In this document: one piece after another, positions 1-7,907 of the stretch | How the letters are laid out: each line of letters begins with the position of its first letter | Numbering within the stretch: the stretch's first letter is position 1 | Origin: CAZYFS01 sp964647465 | GTDB taxonomy: Bacteria; Patescibacteriota; Minisyncoccia; Minisyncoccales; UBA1441 | DNA length: 20,309 bases | Direction: 5' to 3' | NCBI GenBank assembly: GCA_964647465.1 | Contig: CAZYFS010000007.1 | Location: forward strand, 1 to 20,309 | The notes under the pieces: model-generated | Told to the model about the DNA's origin: nothing | The model's input: only the letters and a program-made list of their open reading frames with translations | Databases searched by the model: none | Program-made: the position numbers and the translations under genes

Positions 1-1
1 C

Positions 2-241
2 TTGGGGTTAAAAGAAAAGGAAGTTGAAAAAATGCAGGAAGAACTTACTTCTATTTTAAGTTACATTGATCAATTGAAAGAAGTTAATATTGAAAAAATA
101 GAATTACAGGAAAAAGAAATTTTTAATCGAACCAGAGAGGATAAATCATTATCTTATTCCGGAATCGACAAATTAATAGAATTATTCCCCGATAAAAAAA
201 ATCGCCATCTTAAAGTTAAATCAGTTTTCAAAAAAGAATGA
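2..241 (+). CDS. gatC: Aspartyl/glutamyl-tRNA(Asn/Gln) amidotransferase subunit C, 5' partial
   Basis: This is the small subunit of the GatCAB complex, which converts Glu-tRNA(Gln) or Asp-tRNA(Asn) to the amidated forms in the cytoplasm. GatC wraps around GatA and stabilises it. The visible 79 residues match the family: a first helix ending in an LGLKEKE-type turn, a second helix with SILSYIDQLKEVN, and a C-terminal part with REDKS. Family members are usually about 95 residues, so roughly the first 15 are missing and the true start lies upstream of the window. The TTG at the very edge is not a believable start. The TGA stop overlaps the gatA ATG (ATGA, four bases), which implies translational coupling. 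This is the only TGA stop in the window. No gatB is visible here. Confidence 0.9.
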   Translation: MGLKEKEVEKMQEELTSILSYIDQLKEVNIEKIELQEKEIFNRTREDKSLSYSGIDKLIELFPDKKNRHLKVKSVFKKE

Positions 242-1674
242 GAGATGAGATAAAAAACCTTACGATTGAAGCGGTAATTGATAAGCTTAGCCAGAAAAAA
301 TTTTCTGCGGTTGAACTAGTAAAAAGTTGCCTAAAAAATATCAAAGAAAAAGAAAGTGTTTTGGCGGCTTTTTTGAGCGTTGACGAGAAGTTGGCTCTTC
401 AGCAGGCAGAAATAGCTGATCAACAAATAGAACAGTTAACAAAAGATAATCTACCAGAATTAATTGGAGTTCCTATTGCGATCAAAGATAATATTCTAGT
501 TGAGGGAATGCCTTGTACGGCTGGATCGAAAATTTTGAAGAATTATATTGCTCCTTACAATGCTACGGTTATAAAAAAATTGAGTCAGGCAGGAGCCATT
601 ATTATCGGAAAGACTAATTTAGATGAATTTGCGATGGGATCTTCGACTGAAAATTCAGCCTTTCAAACTACCAAAAATCCAATAGACTTAGAAAGAGTTC
701 CAGGAGGTTCATCAGGAGGATCAGCTGCGGCGGTAGCTGGAGGAGAGGTGATTTGTGCACTTGGGTCAGAAACAGGAGGATCAATTCGTCAGCCAGCTTC
801 TTTCTGCGGGATAGTCGGGTTAAAACCAACTTATGGTTCAGTTTCCCGTTTTGGTTTAATTGCCTTTGCTTCGTCGATCGATCAAATTGGACCATTGACC
901 AAAACTGTTTCTGGGGCAAAGAGAATCTTTCGCGCGATACGGGGAATCGATTCAAACGATTCTACCACCAAGGTTTTCCCAGAAAATAACAAAAAAACAT
1001 TATCCTTAAAAGAGATACGAGTTGGTATTCCGCGAGAATATTTTACAGGAGAAGTTGATAAGAGGGTTGCTAGTTTGGTTAAGAAAGTGATTAGCCAATT
1101 AGAAAAAGAGAAAGTTAAAATGATTGAGGTTAGTCTTCCTCATACTAAATATGCTTTACCGGCTTACTATATTATTGCTCCATCGGAGGCAAGCGCCAAT
1201 CTTGCTCGTTACGACGGAATAAGGTATGGATGTCCAGCAAAAGCAGAAACGCTATCTGACTTATATTTTAAAAGCCGAGGAGAAGGTTTTGGATCAGAAG
1301 TTAAGCGAAGGATTATGTTAGGAACCTATTCATTGTCGGCTGGATACTATGATGCTTATTACAAACGAGCACAAAAGGTTCGAGAACTAATTAAACGAGA
1401 TTTTACTCAAGCTTTCCAAAAGGTAGATTTTCTTTTAACGCCAACAACTCCTAGCCCAGCCTTTAAAATTGGCGAGAGGAATCAAGATCCCGTTCAAATG
1501 TATCTTTCTGATCTTTTGAATGCTCCGGCCAATTTAGCGGGAATTCCTGCCTTATCTTTGCCGGTTGGTAGTGTTGATAATTTGCCGATTGGTTTGCAAA
1601 TTATCGGACCATCATTTTCAGAAGAAAGAATCTTTTCTTTCGCCGAACAGATCGAACCTCATTTTTTCCAATAA
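238..1674 (+). CDS. gatA: Aspartyl/glutamyl-tRNA(Asn/Gln) amidotransferase subunit A
   Basis: GatA is the glutaminase subunit of GatCAB. It releases ammonia from glutamine, and GatB uses it to amidate misacylated tRNA. The 478 residues are full length and of the amidase-signature family. The Ser-cisSer-Lys triad is intact: Lys83 in GVPIAIKDN, cis-Ser158 in PGGSSGGSAAAVA, and Ser182 in GSETGGSIRQPASFCG. The spacing equals that described for the Staphylococcus aureus enzyme (79/154/178, offset by four). The C-terminal DFLLTPTTPSPAF and the LSLPVG...PIGLQIIGP signatures are also present. The start overlaps the gatC stop by four bases, so expression is likely coupled. Its presence suggests indirect Gln- and/or Asn-tRNA formation, usual in reduced bacteria; which substrate applies cannot be told from this window. 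Confidence 0.98.
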   Translation: MRDEIKNLTIEAVIDKLSQKKFSAVELVKSCLKNIKEKESVLAAFLSVDEKLALQQAEIADQQIEQLTKDNLPELIGVPIAIKDNILVEGMPCTAGSKILKNYIAPYNATVIKKLSQAGAIIIGKTNLDEFAMGSSTENSAFQTTKNPIDLERVPGGSSGGSAAAVAGGEVICALGSETGGSIRQPASFCGIVGLKPTYGSVSRFGLIAFASSIDQIGPLTKTVSGAKRIFRAIRGIDSNDSTTKVFPENNKKTLSLKEIRVGIPREYFTGEVDKRVASLVKKVISQLEKEKVKMIEVSLPHTKYALPAYYIIAPSEASANLARYDGIRYGCPAKAETLSDLYFKSRGEGFGSEVKRRIMLGTYSLSAGYYDAYYKRAQKVRELIKRDFTQAFQKVDFLLTPTTPSPAFKIGERNQDPVQMYLSDLLNAPANLAGIPALSLPVGSVDNLPIGLQIIGPSFSEERIFSFAEQIEPHFFQ

Positions 1675-1688
1675 CGTTATTTTTAATA

Positions 1689-2204
1689 ATGGAAAATATT
1701 TTTGTTTATTTAATTTCTCCTGAGTTGCAACATCGAATTTTAATAATCAAGATCCTTTTTTATCTTGTGTCTTTTTTCCTTTTTGCAAGTATTGTCTATT
1801 TTGTTCGAAAGGGCAGTTATTTACAAACTAGATTTAGAAAAAGATTAATAACGAAGGATTACCATGATTTTAAAAGCAAACATTCTCGTCGTCATTCTAA
1901 GGAATGGGCAAAAATCACTAAACTCTTAGAAAGCGAAAGCGAATCAGAAGATAAATTAGCAATTATCGAAGTGGGGTCTTTGACTGAAAAAATCCTAAAA
2001 GAACTTGGATTTCAGGGGGAAACTTTAGAGGAAAGTTTAAAAAAAGCTTTTCCCCAAGAAGATTTAGATTTTTCTGAGATTCAACGAATTAATGAAATTC
2101 GTCAGCGGATTATTAAAAACCCAAAAGAAAAATTTAATCATCAACAAGCCAAAGAAGGAGTCGAGGTTTTTTCTAAAATTCTCGGAAAATTAAATTATTT
2201 TTAA
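1689..2204 (+). CDS. Conserved-type membrane-anchored protein of unknown function
   Basis: I do not recognise a named family. The 171-residue product begins with about 12 residues, then one strong transmembrane helix (about residues 16-40), followed by a basic stretch with RFRKR and HSRRHSKEW (about 48-73) and a soluble, charged, mostly helical C-terminal half containing EKILKELGFQGETLEESLKKAFPQ and QRINEIRQRIIKNP. The positive residues after the helix suggest the C-terminal part is cytoplasmic. It follows gatA by 14 bases, so it is probably in the same transcript, and a promoter for the tRNA cluster begins just after it. The start context has no Shine-Dalgarno motif. Small proteins of this build (one N-terminal helix plus helical domain) are common hypotheticals in Patescibacteria. 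No function is assigned. Confidence 0.8.
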   Translation: MENIFVYLISPELQHRILIIKILFYLVSFFLFASIVYFVRKGSYLQTRFRKRLITKDYHDFKSKHSRRHSKEWAKITKLLESESESEDKLAIIEVGSLTEKILKELGFQGETLEESLKKAFPQEDLDFSEIQRINEIRQRIIKNPKEKFNHQQAKEGVEVFSKILGKLNYF

Positions 2205-2212
2205 ATTTTCCT

Positions 2213-2246
2213 TTGACTTTACTTTTTTATAAGACCAAGTTATAAT
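2213..2246 (+). promoter_or_regulatory. Sigma70-type promoter for the CAT/CAT/Asp tRNA cluster
   Basis: A perfect TATAAT lies at 2241-2246, with TTTACT at 2218-2223 (17-bp spacer). TTGACT at 2213-2218 is a better hexamer but would be 22 bp away. The predicted start near 2253 is just upstream of the first tRNA at 2261, which supports the assignment. Confidence 0.7.
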
Positions 2247-2260
2247 ACGAAATCAGATAT

Positions 2261-2331
2261 CGCGGGGTGGAGGAGTAGTACCTCATCAGTCCCATAAGCT
2301 GAAGGCGCCTGTGCAATTCAGGCCCCCGCAA
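2261..2331 (+). tRNA. Initiator-like tRNA-fMet (anticodon CAT), divergent
   Basis: The gene folds as a cloverleaf with acceptor 2261-2267/2324-2330, D stem GAGG/CCTC, anticodon stem 2286-2290/2298-2302 and T stem GCCTG/CAGGC. The C1xA72 mismatch and A11:T24 pair are hallmarks of bacterial initiators, so this is probably the fMet tRNA. It is odd in four ways. Position 33 is C, not T. The anticodon stem lacks the three consecutive G-C pairs of initiators. The T loop is TGCAATT (G55 instead of T55). The seven-base D loop AGTAGTA lacks the GG pair. CCA is not encoded (A73 then CAA). An elongator or Ile2 role is less likely but cannot be excluded. Confidence 0.8.
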
Positions 2332-2355
2332 CAAACAATGCTTTTCGAAAGAAAA

Positions 2356-2427
2356 GCCGGGGAGTAGAGTGGCTCTCTAAGGTCGTCTCATAAGCGATCA
2401 ACGTAGGTTCGATTCCTGCCTCCGGTA
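2356..2427 (+). tRNA. tRNA with anticodon CAT (elongator Met, or Ile2 if lysidine-modified)
   Basis: Acceptor GCCGGGG pairs with CTCCGGT (two G-T pairs) and the discriminator is A73. The anticodon loop CTCATAA carries CAT, the T stem is GTAGG/CCTGC and the T loop is a normal TTCGATT. The D arm is poorly canonical: position 8 is A rather than T, and the best D stem (TAGA/TCTA) encloses GTGGCTC, with no A14 and an extra base before the anticodon stem. CCA is not encoded. It lies 24 bases after the initiator-like tRNA, probably in one transcript. Met versus Ile2 identity cannot be decided from sequence alone. Confidence 0.75.
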
Positions 2428-2459
2428 TTGTTTTTTATGCAAAGAGAAAGAAGAGAGGG

Positions 2460-2533
2460 GGGGGCGTAGCTCAATTGGTTAGAGCACGTGCTTGTCGAGC
2501 ACGGGGTTGTGGGTTCGAGTCCCGTCGTCCCCG
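2460..2533 (+). tRNA. tRNA-Asp (GTC)
   Basis: Acceptor GGGGGCG (2460-2466) pairs with CGTCCCC (2526-2532), with one G-T pair, and the discriminator is G73 as expected for Asp. The D arm has the normal AATTGGTTA loop. The anticodon stem CGTGC/GCACG encloses TTGTCGA (GTC), and the T loop is TTCGAGT. CCA is not encoded (CTT follows). It is the last of three tRNAs before the terminator. Confidence 0.95.
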
Positions 2534-2568
2534 CTTAAAGCGGAAAGATAGTAGTTTTATTCTTTATT

Positions 2569-2596
2569 AAAAACCGAGTTTTGTTGCTCGGTTTTT
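2569..2596 (+). terminator. Rho-independent terminator after the tRNA-Asp cluster
   Basis: A ten-base perfect inverted repeat (2569-2578 with 2587-2596, core CCGAG/CTCGG) flanks an eight-base loop. The 3' arm ends in five Ts. It lies 36 bases after tRNA-Asp and upstream of the pheS promoter. Confidence 0.85.
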
Positions 2597-2629
2597 GATT
2601 TATTGAAAGATTTTACCTAGTTAATATCC

Positions 2630-2658
2630 TTGAATTTCCCTATTTTTTAGGGTAAAAT
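2630..2658 (+). promoter_or_regulatory. Promoter for pheST (near-leaderless)
   Basis: TTGAAT at 2630-2635 and TAAAAT at 2653-2658 are separated by 17 bp. The predicted start near 2665 is only about three bases before the pheS ATG at 2668, so the transcript would be leaderless or nearly so. Confidence 0.65.
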
Positions 2659-2667
2659 AAAGATAAT

Positions 2668-3651
2668 ATGACTATTCAGGAGATAAAGAAAAAAGCACTA
2701 AAAGAGATTGGCGATAGTCAAAATCTTAAACAATTAAACGGAATTTTTCAAAAATATTTAGGCAAAACCGGAGAAATTAATTCGATTTTAAAGTCATTTA
2801 AAGAACAATCTCTTGCTCAGAGAAAAATAGTAGGCCAAGAGATAAATCTTTGCAAGAATTTTCTCAAAAAGAAAATTGCTCAACAAGAGGAGGAATTAAA
2901 GGAAGAGATGTTGGCTCGACAATTAAAAGATCAATCGCTAGACGTTGCCCATTTGGGAGTAAAAATAAAAAAAGGACATCTTCATCCCTTAACGAAGGTT
3001 TTAAATGAGATAGAAGAGGTTTTTAAGGGAATGGGATTTTCAATTATTGAGGGGCCGGAAATAGAAACAGAGCATTATAATTTCGATGCCTTAAATATTC
3101 CTCTCGATCATCCGGCAAGGGATGTGTGGGATACTTTTTGGTTGAGTAATAAAAAGTTACTGCGCACGCATACTTCTCCAGCTCAAGTTCATTATATGGA
3201 AAAACATAATCCACCTTTCCGAATTATTGTTCCGGGCCGTTGTTTCCGGCATGAGGCAACAGATTCTTCTCATGATATTCAGTTTCATCAATTAGAAGGA
3301 TTAATGGTGGGGGAGAAAGTTTCTATTTCTAATTTTAAAGCAGTAATTGAAGAACTTTTTTCTACTCTTCTGGGAGAGAAAGTTAAAACCAGAATACGTC
3401 CTTCTTACTTTCCTTTTACCGAACCAAGTTTTGAGATCGACATTAAACGCAATCATTCTTCGGAATGGTTAGAAATAATGGGAGCGGGGATGGTTCATCA
3501 AAATGTCTTTAAGGAGGTTGGCTATCTTCCTCAGAAATGGCAAGGCTTTGCTTTTGGCATAGGAATCGATCGCCTAGCAATGATCAAATACAATATCGAA
3601 GATGTACGCCTATTCTACAATGGAGATCTGAGATTTATTCATCAATTTTAA
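2668..3651 (+). CDS. pheS: Phenylalanyl-tRNA synthetase alpha subunit
   Basis: PheS carries the catalytic core of the alpha2beta2 class II enzyme that charges tRNA-Phe. The 327 residues are normal length. An N-terminal coiled-coil arm (about 1-90) is thought in the family to contact tRNA. Motif 1 lies near GPEIETEHYNFDALN (129-143), then THTSPAQV (167-174), motif 2 GRCFRHEATDSSHDIQFHQLEG (190-211), and motif 3 GIGIDRLAMIKYNIEDVR near the C-terminus. All look intact. The ATG is immediately downstream of a -10 element with no ribosome-binding site. pheT follows nine bases later. Confidence 0.98.
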   Translation: MTIQEIKKKALKEIGDSQNLKQLNGIFQKYLGKTGEINSILKSFKEQSLAQRKIVGQEINLCKNFLKKKIAQQEEELKEEMLARQLKDQSLDVAHLGVKIKKGHLHPLTKVLNEIEEVFKGMGFSIIEGPEIETEHYNFDALNIPLDHPARDVWDTFWLSNKKLLRTHTSPAQVHYMEKHNPPFRIIVPGRCFRHEATDSSHDIQFHQLEGLMVGEKVSISNFKAVIEELFSTLLGEKVKTRIRPSYFPFTEPSFEIDIKRNHSSEWLEIMGAGMVHQNVFKEVGYLPQKWQGFAFGIGIDRLAMIKYNIEDVRLFYNGDLRFIHQF

Positions 3652-3660
3652 TTTTTCGAA

Positions 3661-5688
3661 ATGTTATTTTCTTATTCATGGCTCCAAGGTTTTTTTCAGC
3701 AGAAATTACCTTCGCCCCAAAAATTAGCTGAGGTTTTAACTAATCATAGTTTCGAAACAATAGTTAAGAACGACAAAGTCCTTGATGTCGATGTTTTGCC
3801 AAATAGAGCAGGGGATTGTCTTTCCTATCAAGGATTAGCAAGAGAAATTGGGGCTTTGCTTAACAAAAAAGTTAATTTCCCAGAAACAAAACAAGGAACG
3901 AACAAAAATTTAATCAAGACAGCTAATAAAATATCAGTGACAGTGGAAGATCAAACAACTTGTTTGGGGTATTCATTGAAATTGATAACAGGAATAAATA
4001 TTCAAGCTTCATCTCCTGAAATTCAGAAAAAGTTAAAAGAATCTGGATTGAAGCCAATTAATAACGTAGTTGATTTGGCGAACTATGTCATGTTAGAGAC
4101 AGGACAACCAATTCATGTTTTTGACCTGGAGAAAATTGTTGGCGGAAAAATAACTGTTCGCGAAGCTAAGTCAGGAGAGGCGATCACCACCATAGATGGT
4201 CAGAATTATAAATTAAAAAAGAATATTCTAGTTACAGCTGATAAAGATGGTCCGTTAGTTATAGCTGGAGTTAAGGGAGGAAAAAGAGTAGAAGTTTCTC
4301 CTGAGACAAAGACAATTCTTGTCGAAGCAGCAAATTTTTCTCCAGCAGTTGTGAGAAAAACATGGCATCAATTTGGATTAAGAACAGAAGCCTCTTGGCG
4401 TTTTGAGAATAAATTGAGCTTATCTTTAATCGAATTGGCTCAAAAAAGATTTAGTTATTTGATCGAGAAATTCAAACAAGGAACACCAGCTAACGATTTA
4501 ATTCAAATCAATATTCCTTTAGAGAAGAAAAGAACGGTTTATTTAGATTTAGATTATTTAAATCGTTTATTGGGAACAGGAATATCCCCTAAGGAAGTAA
4601 AAGAAATATTAAACAATTTGGGATTTAAAATTACGGAGCCGAAAAAGAATACTTTAAGAATTGATATTCCTTATTGGCGTTTAGATGTATCAGGCCCAGA
4701 GGATTTAATTGAAGAGGTTGCTCGAATTCATGGATATCAAAAACTTCCTGCTTTGGCTCCAGAAGGAAAATTAATTTCTTTTCAGGAGAATGAAAAACAG
4801 GCAGGAAGAAGAGAGATTAAAAAATATTTAGTTAATACTTGTGGATTAGATGAAGTCCGGAACTATTCTTTTATTAGCGAAAAAGAGAGGGAAATCTTTT
4901 CCTATAAAGAGAAAGAACTTATTGGTGTTGTTAATCCAATGAGCAATCGGCAAAAATTTCTTCGACCTAGCTTAATCCCAGGATTATTGAAAAACATACA
5001 AGACAATGAAAAGTTTTTTCCTTCTTTTAGAATTTTTGAAATAGGAAAAGTTTTTTCGGCGAATGAGCTTGGAAAAGAAGAATTAGCTGGAGCAGTAGTG
5101 ATTAAGGAAAAAGAGAAGAAAGAAGGGTTTTATGAGATTAAAGGGATTTTAAATTCTTTAGCTGAATCTTTTGTAATTACTGATTTGAAATTTGCTCCGA
5201 CCAAAAAAGATATTCCTTCTTGGGGGCATCCAAATCAATGTGCGGATGTTAAAATTGGCAACGGTAAAATTGGTTTGTTAAGTGGGGTTCATCCGAAAAT
5301 ATTGGATAGTCTCGGGATTAAAGGATCAGTCTTTGTTTTTATGCTTAATATCAATTCTTTTATTAAGACTGCTTTAGTTGAGCAGGAATATTGCCCGATT
5401 TCTATTCACCCAGCTGCTCGGCGTGATTTGTCAATCTTGGTTCCCTTAGGAACTAGCACCGAGAAAATCATAAAGAAAATTAATTTTTCAGGAGGAGAAT
5501 TAATTCGAGACGTTGACGTTTTCGATATATATGTTGGAGAAAATGTTCCAACGGGAGTGAAAAGTTTATCGTTTCACCTTGTTTATCAGGCTACTGACAG
5601 GACTTTACAGACAAAGGAAATAGAAACACTACAGACAAAAATTATCAAGGATTTAGAGAAAGAATCCGGTTGGCATATTAGAATTTAA
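3661..5688 (+). CDS. pheT: Phenylalanyl-tRNA synthetase beta subunit, lacking the B2 tRNA-binding domain
   Basis: PheT is the structural, editing and tRNA-binding partner of PheS. The protein starts with the usual FSYSWLQ segment but passes at about residue 35-45 straight into LDVDVLPNRAGDCLSYQGLAREIGALL. In typical PheT these parts are separated by roughly 100 residues of EMAP/OB-fold tRNA-binding domain (B2). The length, 675 rather than about 800, agrees with this loss. The B3/B4 editing region (about 90-290, NNVVDLANYVMLETGQPIHVFD), the B5 domain (about 295-380), the catalytic-like core and the C-terminal FDX-ACB anticodon-binding domain (about 582-675, RRDLSILVP...FHLVYQATDRTLQ) remain. 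It is in one operon with pheS. The frame is intact across the junction, so this is domain absence rather than a frameshift. Confidence 0.97.
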   Translation: MLFSYSWLQGFFQQKLPSPQKLAEVLTNHSFETIVKNDKVLDVDVLPNRAGDCLSYQGLAREIGALLNKKVNFPETKQGTNKNLIKTANKISVTVEDQTTCLGYSLKLITGINIQASSPEIQKKLKESGLKPINNVVDLANYVMLETGQPIHVFDLEKIVGGKITVREAKSGEAITTIDGQNYKLKKNILVTADKDGPLVIAGVKGGKRVEVSPETKTILVEAANFSPAVVRKTWHQFGLRTEASWRFENKLSLSLIELAQKRFSYLIEKFKQGTPANDLIQINIPLEKKRTVYLDLDYLNRLLGTGISPKEVKEILNNLGFKITEPKKNTLRIDIPYWRLDVSGPEDLIEEVARIHGYQKLPALAPEGKLISFQENEKQAGRREIKKYLVNTCGLDEVRNYSFISEKEREIFSYKEKELIGVVNPMSNRQKFLRPSLIPGLLKNIQDNEKFFPSFRIFEIGKVFSANELGKEELAGAVVIKEKEKKEGFYEIKGILNSLAESFVITDLKFAPTKKDIPSWGHPNQCADVKIGNGKIGLLSGVHPKILDSLGIKGSVFVFMLNINSFIKTALVEQEYCPISIHPAARRDLSILVPLGTSTEKIIKKINFSGGELIRDVDVFDIYVGENVPTGVKSLSFHLVYQATDRTLQTKEIETLQTKIIKDLEKESGWHIRI

Positions 5689-5705
5689 CCAAATTTGTTT
5701 ATAAT

Positions 5706-7649
5706 ATGAAGAAATCCAAAAAAGAAAGCTCGTTGCAATCTTTGAAGAAACCATCTAGTGGATATAGCGCAAAAGATATTTACGTCTTAAAAGGTCTTGA
5801 ACCGGTCCGAAAAAGACCGGGAATGTATATTGGTTCGACTGGGAAGGCTGGGTTGCATCATTTAATTTGGGAATGTTTTGATAATAGCCTAGACGAAGTC
5901 ATGGCAGGGTATGCTTCTGAGATAAGAATTGATCTTCTTCCTGATAACTTAGTACGGGTAACTGATAACGGGAGAGGAATTCCCGTTGACAAACATCAAA
6001 AAACAGGAAAATCAGCCCTAGAAACAGTTATGACCACCCTTCATGCTGGGGCTAAATTTGGGGGAAAAGCCTATCAAGTTGCTGGGGGGTTGCATGGGGT
6101 AGGAGTTTCGGTAGTCTGCGCTTTGTCTAAATCCCTTAAAGCAGAAGTTTGTCGGGATGGAAAGCATTATGAGCAGGAATACTCTCAAGGAAAAGTAATG
6201 ACAAAATTAAAGCAAGAAGGGAGTTGCCAAGGAACAGGAACTATTGTAACTTTTGCTCCGGACCCGGAAATTTTTAAAGAAATTGAATTTTCTTGGAAAA
6301 CGATTCTTCATCATTTAAGACAACAAGCCTATTTAACAAAGGGAGCAAAAATTATTCTTACCGATGAACGTTTTCCAGGTAAAGAAAAGAATTATACTTT
6401 CTATTTTGAAGGAGGATTAAGTTCTTATGTTAAATATTTAGTCAGAAAAACGGAGACAAGGCATCCGGATGTTTTTTATGCGGCCTCAATAGAAGAAAAG
6501 GTGAGTGTTGAAATTGCTTTGCAATACACAGAAGACACTGAAATTCTTCAAGAAAGTTTCGCGAATAACATTCATACGCCAGAAGGGGGTATGCATTTAA
6601 CGGGATTCCGGACGGCCCTAACAAGGACAATCAACGCTTACGCTCGCGAAAATGGTTTCCTGAAAGAAGGTGATGATAATTTAAGTGGAGTTGCTGTAAG
6701 CGAAGGGATTGTGGCGGTAGTTTCGGTCAAATTAAGGGAGCCTCAATTTGAAGGACAAACAAAAGCGAAGCTTGGAAACACGGAAGCTAAAACTGCGGTA
6801 GAAAAAATCACCTCTTTCTATCTAAAAGATTTTCTCGAAAGAAATCCGCGCCAAAGCAAAGCGATCATAGAGGGATGCTTGATTATTGCTCAAGCTCACA
6901 AGGCAGCAAGAATGGCCAGAGAAACAATTATGGGGAAAAAATTGCACGGTGCTTCGCTTCCTGGAAAATTGGCTGATTGTAGCTCTCGAAAACCAGAAAA
7001 CTCAGAATTATATATTGTTGAAGGAGAATCAGCGGGAGGAAGCGCCAAGCAAGCTCGTGATCGAAAGTTTCAAGCCATCCTACCTTTGCGAGGAAAAATT
7101 TTAAATGTAGAAAAAGCTAACTTAACTCGTATTCTATCTTCAACTGAAATTAAAGCTTTAATTATTGCCTTGGGGACAGCAATCGCAGAAGATTTTGATT
7201 TAAGTAAATTACGCTATCATCACATCATTATTATGGCGGATGCTGATGTAGATGGTGCTCACATATGTACTTTGCTTTTGACATTATTTTATCGTCACTT
7301 TAAACCGATTATCGACAAGGGATGTTTATATATTGCTCAACCTCCTCTTTACCAAATAAAAAAAGGAAAGAAGATAATTTATACTTATACCGAAAAACAG
7401 CAAAAGAAAACATTGTCTTCGATGGAGAAGCCTTTTTCTATTCAGCGATATAAAGGGTTGGGAGAAATGAACGCCGATCAATTATGGGAAACAACTATGG
7501 ATCCGGAGACGCGTCTTTTAAAAAGGGTAATAATCGAAGATGCTGTTCTTGCCGATCAAACTTTTGATGATTTAATGGGAAAGGATGTAGGCCCTAGAAA
7601 AAAGTTTATTCACACTCAAGCCCAATTAGTGAAAAATTTGGACATTTAA
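5706..7649 (+). CDS. gyrB: DNA gyrase subunit B (type IIA topoisomerase ATPase subunit)
   Basis: This is the ATPase and TOPRIM subunit that, with GyrA, introduces negative supercoils. The GHKL ATPase is complete: Glu56 in ECFDNSLDE, DNGRGIP (88-93), GGLHGVGVSVV (127-137) and the QTKAKLGN switch-lysine loop (351-358). The TOPRIM domain has EGESAGGSAKQARDR (Glu439) and the metal-binding DADVDG (512-517), followed by RYKGLGEMNADQLWETTMDP. At 647 residues it matches the short form without the Escherichia coli insertion. ParE is hard to exclude by motif alone, but gyrB is the usual single copy in small genomes. The first 20 residues are a lysine- and serine-rich extension. The start lacks a Shine-Dalgarno motif. 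Confidence 0.93.
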   Translation: MKKSKKESSLQSLKKPSSGYSAKDIYVLKGLEPVRKRPGMYIGSTGKAGLHHLIWECFDNSLDEVMAGYASEIRIDLLPDNLVRVTDNGRGIPVDKHQKTGKSALETVMTTLHAGAKFGGKAYQVAGGLHGVGVSVVCALSKSLKAEVCRDGKHYEQEYSQGKVMTKLKQEGSCQGTGTIVTFAPDPEIFKEIEFSWKTILHHLRQQAYLTKGAKIILTDERFPGKEKNYTFYFEGGLSSYVKYLVRKTETRHPDVFYAASIEEKVSVEIALQYTEDTEILQESFANNIHTPEGGMHLTGFRTALTRTINAYARENGFLKEGDDNLSGVAVSEGIVAVVSVKLREPQFEGQTKAKLGNTEAKTAVEKITSFYLKDFLERNPRQSKAIIEGCLIIAQAHKAARMARETIMGKKLHGASLPGKLADCSSRKPENSELYIVEGESAGGSAKQARDRKFQAILPLRGKILNVEKANLTRILSSTEIKALIIALGTAIAEDFDLSKLRYHHIIIMADADVDGAHICTLLLTLFYRHFKPIIDKGCLYIAQPPLYQIKKGKKIIYTYTEKQQKKTLSSMEKPFSIQRYKGLGEMNADQLWETTMDPETRLLKRVIIEDAVLADQTFDDLMGKDVGPRKKFIHTQAQLVKNLDI

Positions 7650-7653
7650 AGAT

Positions 7654-7682
7654 TTGACTTACAAGCTAAATATCTATATAGT
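7654..7682 (+). promoter_or_regulatory. Promoter for secE-nusG-rplK
   Basis: TTGACT at 7654-7659 and TATAGT at 7677-7682 have a 17-bp spacer, five of six matches in each hexamer. The predicted start near 7689 leaves a leader of about nine bases before the secE ATG, too short for a conventional ribosome-binding site. Confidence 0.8.
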
Positions 7683-7697
7683 GTAAAGAATTAAGCT

Positions 7698-7892
7698 ATG
7701 ACAAACTTTATTACAAAAATTAGCAAATTTCTTAAGGAAGTAAGGGCAGAGATGAAAAAGGTAACTTGGCTGAAACGAAAGCAACTTTTTAGGTATATCT
7801 TGGCTGTTATTGCTGTTTCTGGTTTTATTGCTTTGTTTTTGACCGGACTGGATATTGTTTTTTCCTTTTTAGTTCGTTATTTTGCAATTTAA
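7698..7892 (+). CDS. secE: Preprotein translocase subunit SecE
   Basis: SecE is the small essential membrane subunit that clamps SecY in the protein-export channel. The 64-residue product is the typical single-helix form. It has an amphipathic N-terminal helix with the signature FLKEVRAEMKKVTWLKRKQL (about 11-30) and one transmembrane helix (about 33-60). The position directly before nusG and rplK is the classical arrangement. It is the first gene after a good promoter with a very short leader. Start choice: this is the only ATG that gives the complete amphipathic helix. Confidence 0.97.
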   Translation: MTNFITKISKFLKEVRAEMKKVTWLKRKQLFRYILAVIAVSGFIALFLTGLDIVFSFLVRYFAI

Positions 7893-7907
7893 TCGGAATT
7901 TATATCT

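Noticed and set aside
239..241. Possible UGA recoding (as in Gracilibacteria/Absconditabacteria)
   Set aside because: UGA ends gatC exactly where the family should end and overlaps gatA, no core gene has in-frame UGA, and conserved Gly and Trp use standard codons.
5700..5705. TATAAT directly before the gyrB ATG as a -10 element
   Set aside because: No -35 lies at 16-18 bp (TTGGCA is 24 bp away), and transcription would start inside the gyrB coding sequence. It is probably just the AT-rich start context.
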